From Hybos culiciformis (Eukaryota > Arthropoda > Insecta > Diptera > Hybotidae): a DNA stretch of 64,000 nucleotides. The notes beneath the pieces were generated by a model. That model did not search any database. It was given only the letters and a program-made list of their open reading frames with translations, and was not told where the DNA came from. How positions within the stretch are numbered: position 1 is the stretch's first letter; each line of letters starts with the position of its first letter. This document shows, in pieces, positions 61,222 to 64,000 of the stretch. The stretch covers positions 114,127,812-114,191,811 of the forward strand of contig OZ023273.1 in NCBI GenBank assembly GCA_964007475.1, in the 5' to 3' direction. Position numbers and translations under genes: made by a program.

Positions 61222-61884
61222 CACATTATTTTATATTATTGGAATAATGATTTTTTTGTTCTTTTATTTTGGTTTGTAAAGATACTTTCACTTTTTAAGA
61301 ATATCCCTTTCAAAAATTTTGAGCCTTTTGTTATTAAAAGTGTTAATAACAAACTCCACAAATTTAAATTTATGTTCATAAATTTATGTTTCGGTGAACC
61401 AGAAATCATATTTTTTTGATAATTTTATTGCCCCCAAACAGCATATTAATTGTATACTGTTTGTTAAATTTTTTTTTTTATAAACATTTTGAGCAAAATA
61501 GTTATCAAAAAATTTTTTTAGTTAACTTATGATAAGAATTTTATAAATTTCAGTGAAGACGAAGATACTAGTTTTTGAAAAAAAAAAAAATCATAGATTC
61601 AAAAAATTGATATTAGCACATCACAACAATACATATTTAGACACATTTTTTTCATTTATTCATTATAGTTATGATTTTTCGCACAACTACATTCGAATTT
61701 TTATAAGTTGTGTAATTTTAAAACTAAACATCCTCAAAATTGAAAAAAATTAATGAGTATTAGAGAGAATAGAAAAGCTTTTTTGTATACATATGTTTTG
61801 GGGGTCTGAAAAAATAGGAAAAAAAATAAAAACGATATTTTAAAAAGTTGTTTGACATAGTTACTCTATATTATACTTCCTTTA

Positions 61885-62333
61885 TGATTAGGCCAAAATT
61901 CCAAAACTTGAACCTTTTTTTTTTTTTGTCGAATTTAGAAAAAGCGAAAATACCACCATTTAGTGCTTAATTTGTGCCTGCGTTTATTGTACTTTGCGAT
62001 GATTTGTTTTATCAAAAAAAAAATATATGCCGCGCCGAAAAAAATGTAAGTTCGAAAAAATTTCAACTTCAGCTATCAAGGTGAGGAGCGGGGAGGCGGG
62101 CGGGCGAACTGGTGGTTGGTCAGTGGGATTTGCGGCGCGCGCCGCAAATCCCACTGACCAACCACCAGTTCGCCCGCCCGCCGCCCCGCATCCCACCTTT
62201 CTAGTTCTGCGTCACCCTTAACAAAGTACAGTAAACGCAAGCACAAATTAAGCACCAAATGGTGGCATTTTTGCTTTTTCTAAATTCGACGAAAAAAAAT
62301 TCGGTTCCAATTTTGGAATTTTGGCCTAATCTA
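61885..62333. repeat. Internal inverted repeat with GC-rich palindromic core
   Basis: Outer arms (61885-62000 and 62225-62333) share GATTAGGCCAAAATTCCAAA and ACCATTTAGTGCTTAATTTG in opposite orientations; these words also occur in the terminal repeats of the host element. The core, 62090-62187, is a nearly perfect palindrome of about 98 bp centred at 62138, with arms reading GGCGGGCGGGCGAACTGG and TTGGTCAGTGGGATTTGC and a GCGCGC centre. Open frames on both strands here are mirror artefacts. Confidence 0.8.
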
Positions 62334-62618
62334 AAAAAAATTGTTTTCACATAATTTTGAAGAGCACAAATTCTAGTTTTTGTAGCACAAATAGGCACAA
62401 ATTAAGCACTAAATGATAGCATCATTATTTTTTCGAAATTCGAATCCGGCCAGAGAGACCCCTTGACCCATGTTCGAAATTCGAAAATCAAAATTTCTCA
62501 AAAACCAAGCGAGCACAAATTCTAGTTTTTGTGGCACTAATAGTCACAAATTAAGCACCAAATGCTCAATAATTGTGACATTAATTATCAAGAATTGTCC
62601 GGCTGAAGAGCCTCCATC

Positions 62619-64000
62619 GTTGGATTTCGATCATATTTCATCGTTTGACATAGAACGCAGTTATTTATAATATCTGAGACAGTTTTTTTTATATTAGGCC
62701 AATAAAAGTTTTGCTTAATCTCGCGTTCGATTTCTTGTATACCGCGGTGATTGGTTATTCCCTCATGAAATCGTCTGACTATATTTTCTTGTTCGGCTTT
62801 TGTTCTAACGTCTTCAACAATTTTTTTGCAAAAAATTAACTTAAATTTCGGATTTGTGAAAGTATTTTTGAGAATAGTACTAAGTTTATAATAATATTTT
62901 TCTTTGTCCAAATAGATAGCAAATAATTTTTTTATTAAAGATAGGTCTTGGAGGTAATCGATAATGTCTTTTTCAAAAGATTGTTCTGAAATTTCAACGA
63001 TGGTTCTAATTTTTTTCTTCCATAAACAAACAATTTTAGGTGAACCTACGACAATAGGTACAATTTTTAGAAAAATTTGGTTTTGAAAATAGTTTAGAGG
63101 GGTTTCAGAAATAGGAAGTTCAAAAATAGGATTTTCTTGGCTAGTATGTATAGTATTATCGTCATAGTCATTATTTAAAGAAACGTCTTCCGTGTCAGGG
63201 GTTTCCGTTATATTTCGCATTATAGATATTGAGTCTAGGCATTCTTGATTTTTATTTTCATTTACAATATTTGTGTTAATATCATTAATTTTAATTCTAG
63301 ACAACGCGTCCGCAATAAAATTAGTTGAGCCCTTTTTATATTGAATATTGTAATCAAATTCTTCCAGCTTTAATCTCCATCTGCTAAGTTTTGCGCTCGG
63401 ATCTTTGATTGAAAATAAATAATGCAAAGGCTTATGATCAGAGAAAATGTTAAACTTGCGACCATATAAATAATGTCCAAAATATTTCGTAGCCCAAACT
63501 ATAGCTAACAGTTCGCGCTCGATTTTGCTGTAGTTCTGTTCACTATCATTTAGTGTCCTCGATGCGAACGCAATTGGCTTATCTTTACCTTGAGGCCCTT
63601 GAGAAAGAACGGCGCCCATTGCAAATTGACTGCTATCTGTAGTGAGGTTGAATGGCTGATCAAAATTTGTGTATTGTAATATAGGATCGTTTGTGAGAAG
63701 ATTTTTGCAAGTTTCGAAACACTGGAGGTATTCTCTATCAATGTGTACCTTTTTTCCTTTTTTCAGGCACGAAGTCATAGGTTTTATAATTTTTGCCAAA
63801 TTAGGAATAAATTTTCTATAATAGCCCACAAGACCTAAAAAGCTTTTGTTTTGCTTTTGCGTTTGTGGGACAGGGTAATTTTGTATACAGAAAATTTTAT
63901 CAGGGTTGGGTTTTATTCCATGGGGTGTGATTATATGACCTAAATATGCTGTTTCGTGCTTAAGAAATTCGGATTTATCCAGTTGAATTTTTAAATTTGC
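62619..64000 (-). pseudogene. Errantivirus-type pol: RT end, RNase H, integrase N-terminus (partial)
   Basis: The frame is open from the window edge (64000) to the insertion at 62618. Reading from 64000 it shows the end of the reverse transcriptase (HETAYLGHIITPHG, then FLGLVGYYRKFI), the RNase H domain (TTDSSQFAMGAVLSQ, ERELLAIVWA, FNIFSDHKPLHYL, FIADALSRI), a long spacer, then the HHCC zinc-binding domain of integrase (H in RFHEGI and NHRG, C in NNCVLCQ). This is the order of gypsy-type (Metaviridae) pol. Gag, protease and the RT catalytic core lie beyond the window. Translation would run into the transposon and stop at 62588. Apart from this insertion no defect was seen in this part. Confidence 0.88.

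Larger units (their letters stand above)
59412..62618. mobile_element. Inverted-repeat transposon with 9-bp target duplication, inserted in pol
   Basis: A 3,207-bp element flanked by GTTGGATTT at 59403-59411 and 62619-62627. Both ends read inward G-TGG-GGCTCTTCAGCCGG, and terminal inverted repeats continue for about 300 bp (59412-59712 and 62323-62618) with scattered mismatches. Long inverted repeats and a 9-bp duplication fit Mutator-like or foldback-type elements. No transposase frame was found, so it is non-autonomous. It is younger than the retroelement it splits. It contains a hAT-type MITE and several further inverted repeats. Confidence 0.83.

Noticed and set aside
61984..62258. Overlapping open frames rich in G, P and R on both strands
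   Set aside because: They read through the GC-rich palindrome in both directions and are symmetrical artefacts.

Overview
Very AT-rich eukaryotic DNA with long A/T homopolymers, spliced genes with GT-AG introns, and dense layers of transposable elements. The genes mark it as insect: every recognisable host gene is a divergent seven-transmembrane chemoreceptor of the insect gustatory receptor type, and the right end holds an insect retrovirus-like (gypsy/errantivirus-type) element with pol and env. The species cannot be fixed from the sequence. There are no bacterial features, CRISPR arrays or rRNA operons.

Layout. 1-8500: AT-rich intergenic DNA with one palindromic repeat and a possible hAT end; no gene seen. 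8503-52228: a cluster of ten receptor loci, all on the minus strand, here called GrL1 to GrL10 from left to right. Each has one long exon of about 1 kb and a short terminal exon of 160-190 bp, joined by a phase-0 intron. GrL1-3 have short introns and differ from one another. GrL4, 5, 6, 8, 9 and 10 are close paralogs carried on a repeated block of several kilobases. GrL5 and GrL7 are pseudogenes. The ancestral block appears to have held two receptors, a GrL3-type and a GrL4-type gene. The GrL3-type copies have mostly decayed to fragments of a few hundred bases (22444, 27742, 32310, 42824, 56370), while the GrL4-type copies mostly stay open.

Between the genes lie many inserts whose ends can be read directly, because other copies of the block supply the empty site. 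They include foldback-type elements with 9-bp target duplications (18903-22434 and 41877-42814), a large palindrome with an ACTTG microsatellite, TA-site palindromic elements (15146-15683 and 52366-56061), a pogo-like element (48392-49791) with a nested hAT-type MITE (49049-49628), a tandem satellite of about 107 bp linked to a foldback repeat, LINE fragments, and 5S rRNA-like and tRNA-like SINE fragments.

56461-64000: the 3' part of an endogenous errantivirus-type element on the minus strand (pol, integrase, env, 3' LTR). Its integrase is split by a 3.2-kb inverted-repeat transposon with a 9-bp target duplication, which itself contains a hAT-type MITE with an 8-bp duplication. The env reading frame is broken.

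Functionally, the window is a rapidly duplicating receptor cluster, presumably for contact or taste chemosensation, whose spacers act as a landing zone for mobile DNA. Intron boundaries, reading frames and target duplications were read by eye. Family names rest on motifs and length, not on database searches.
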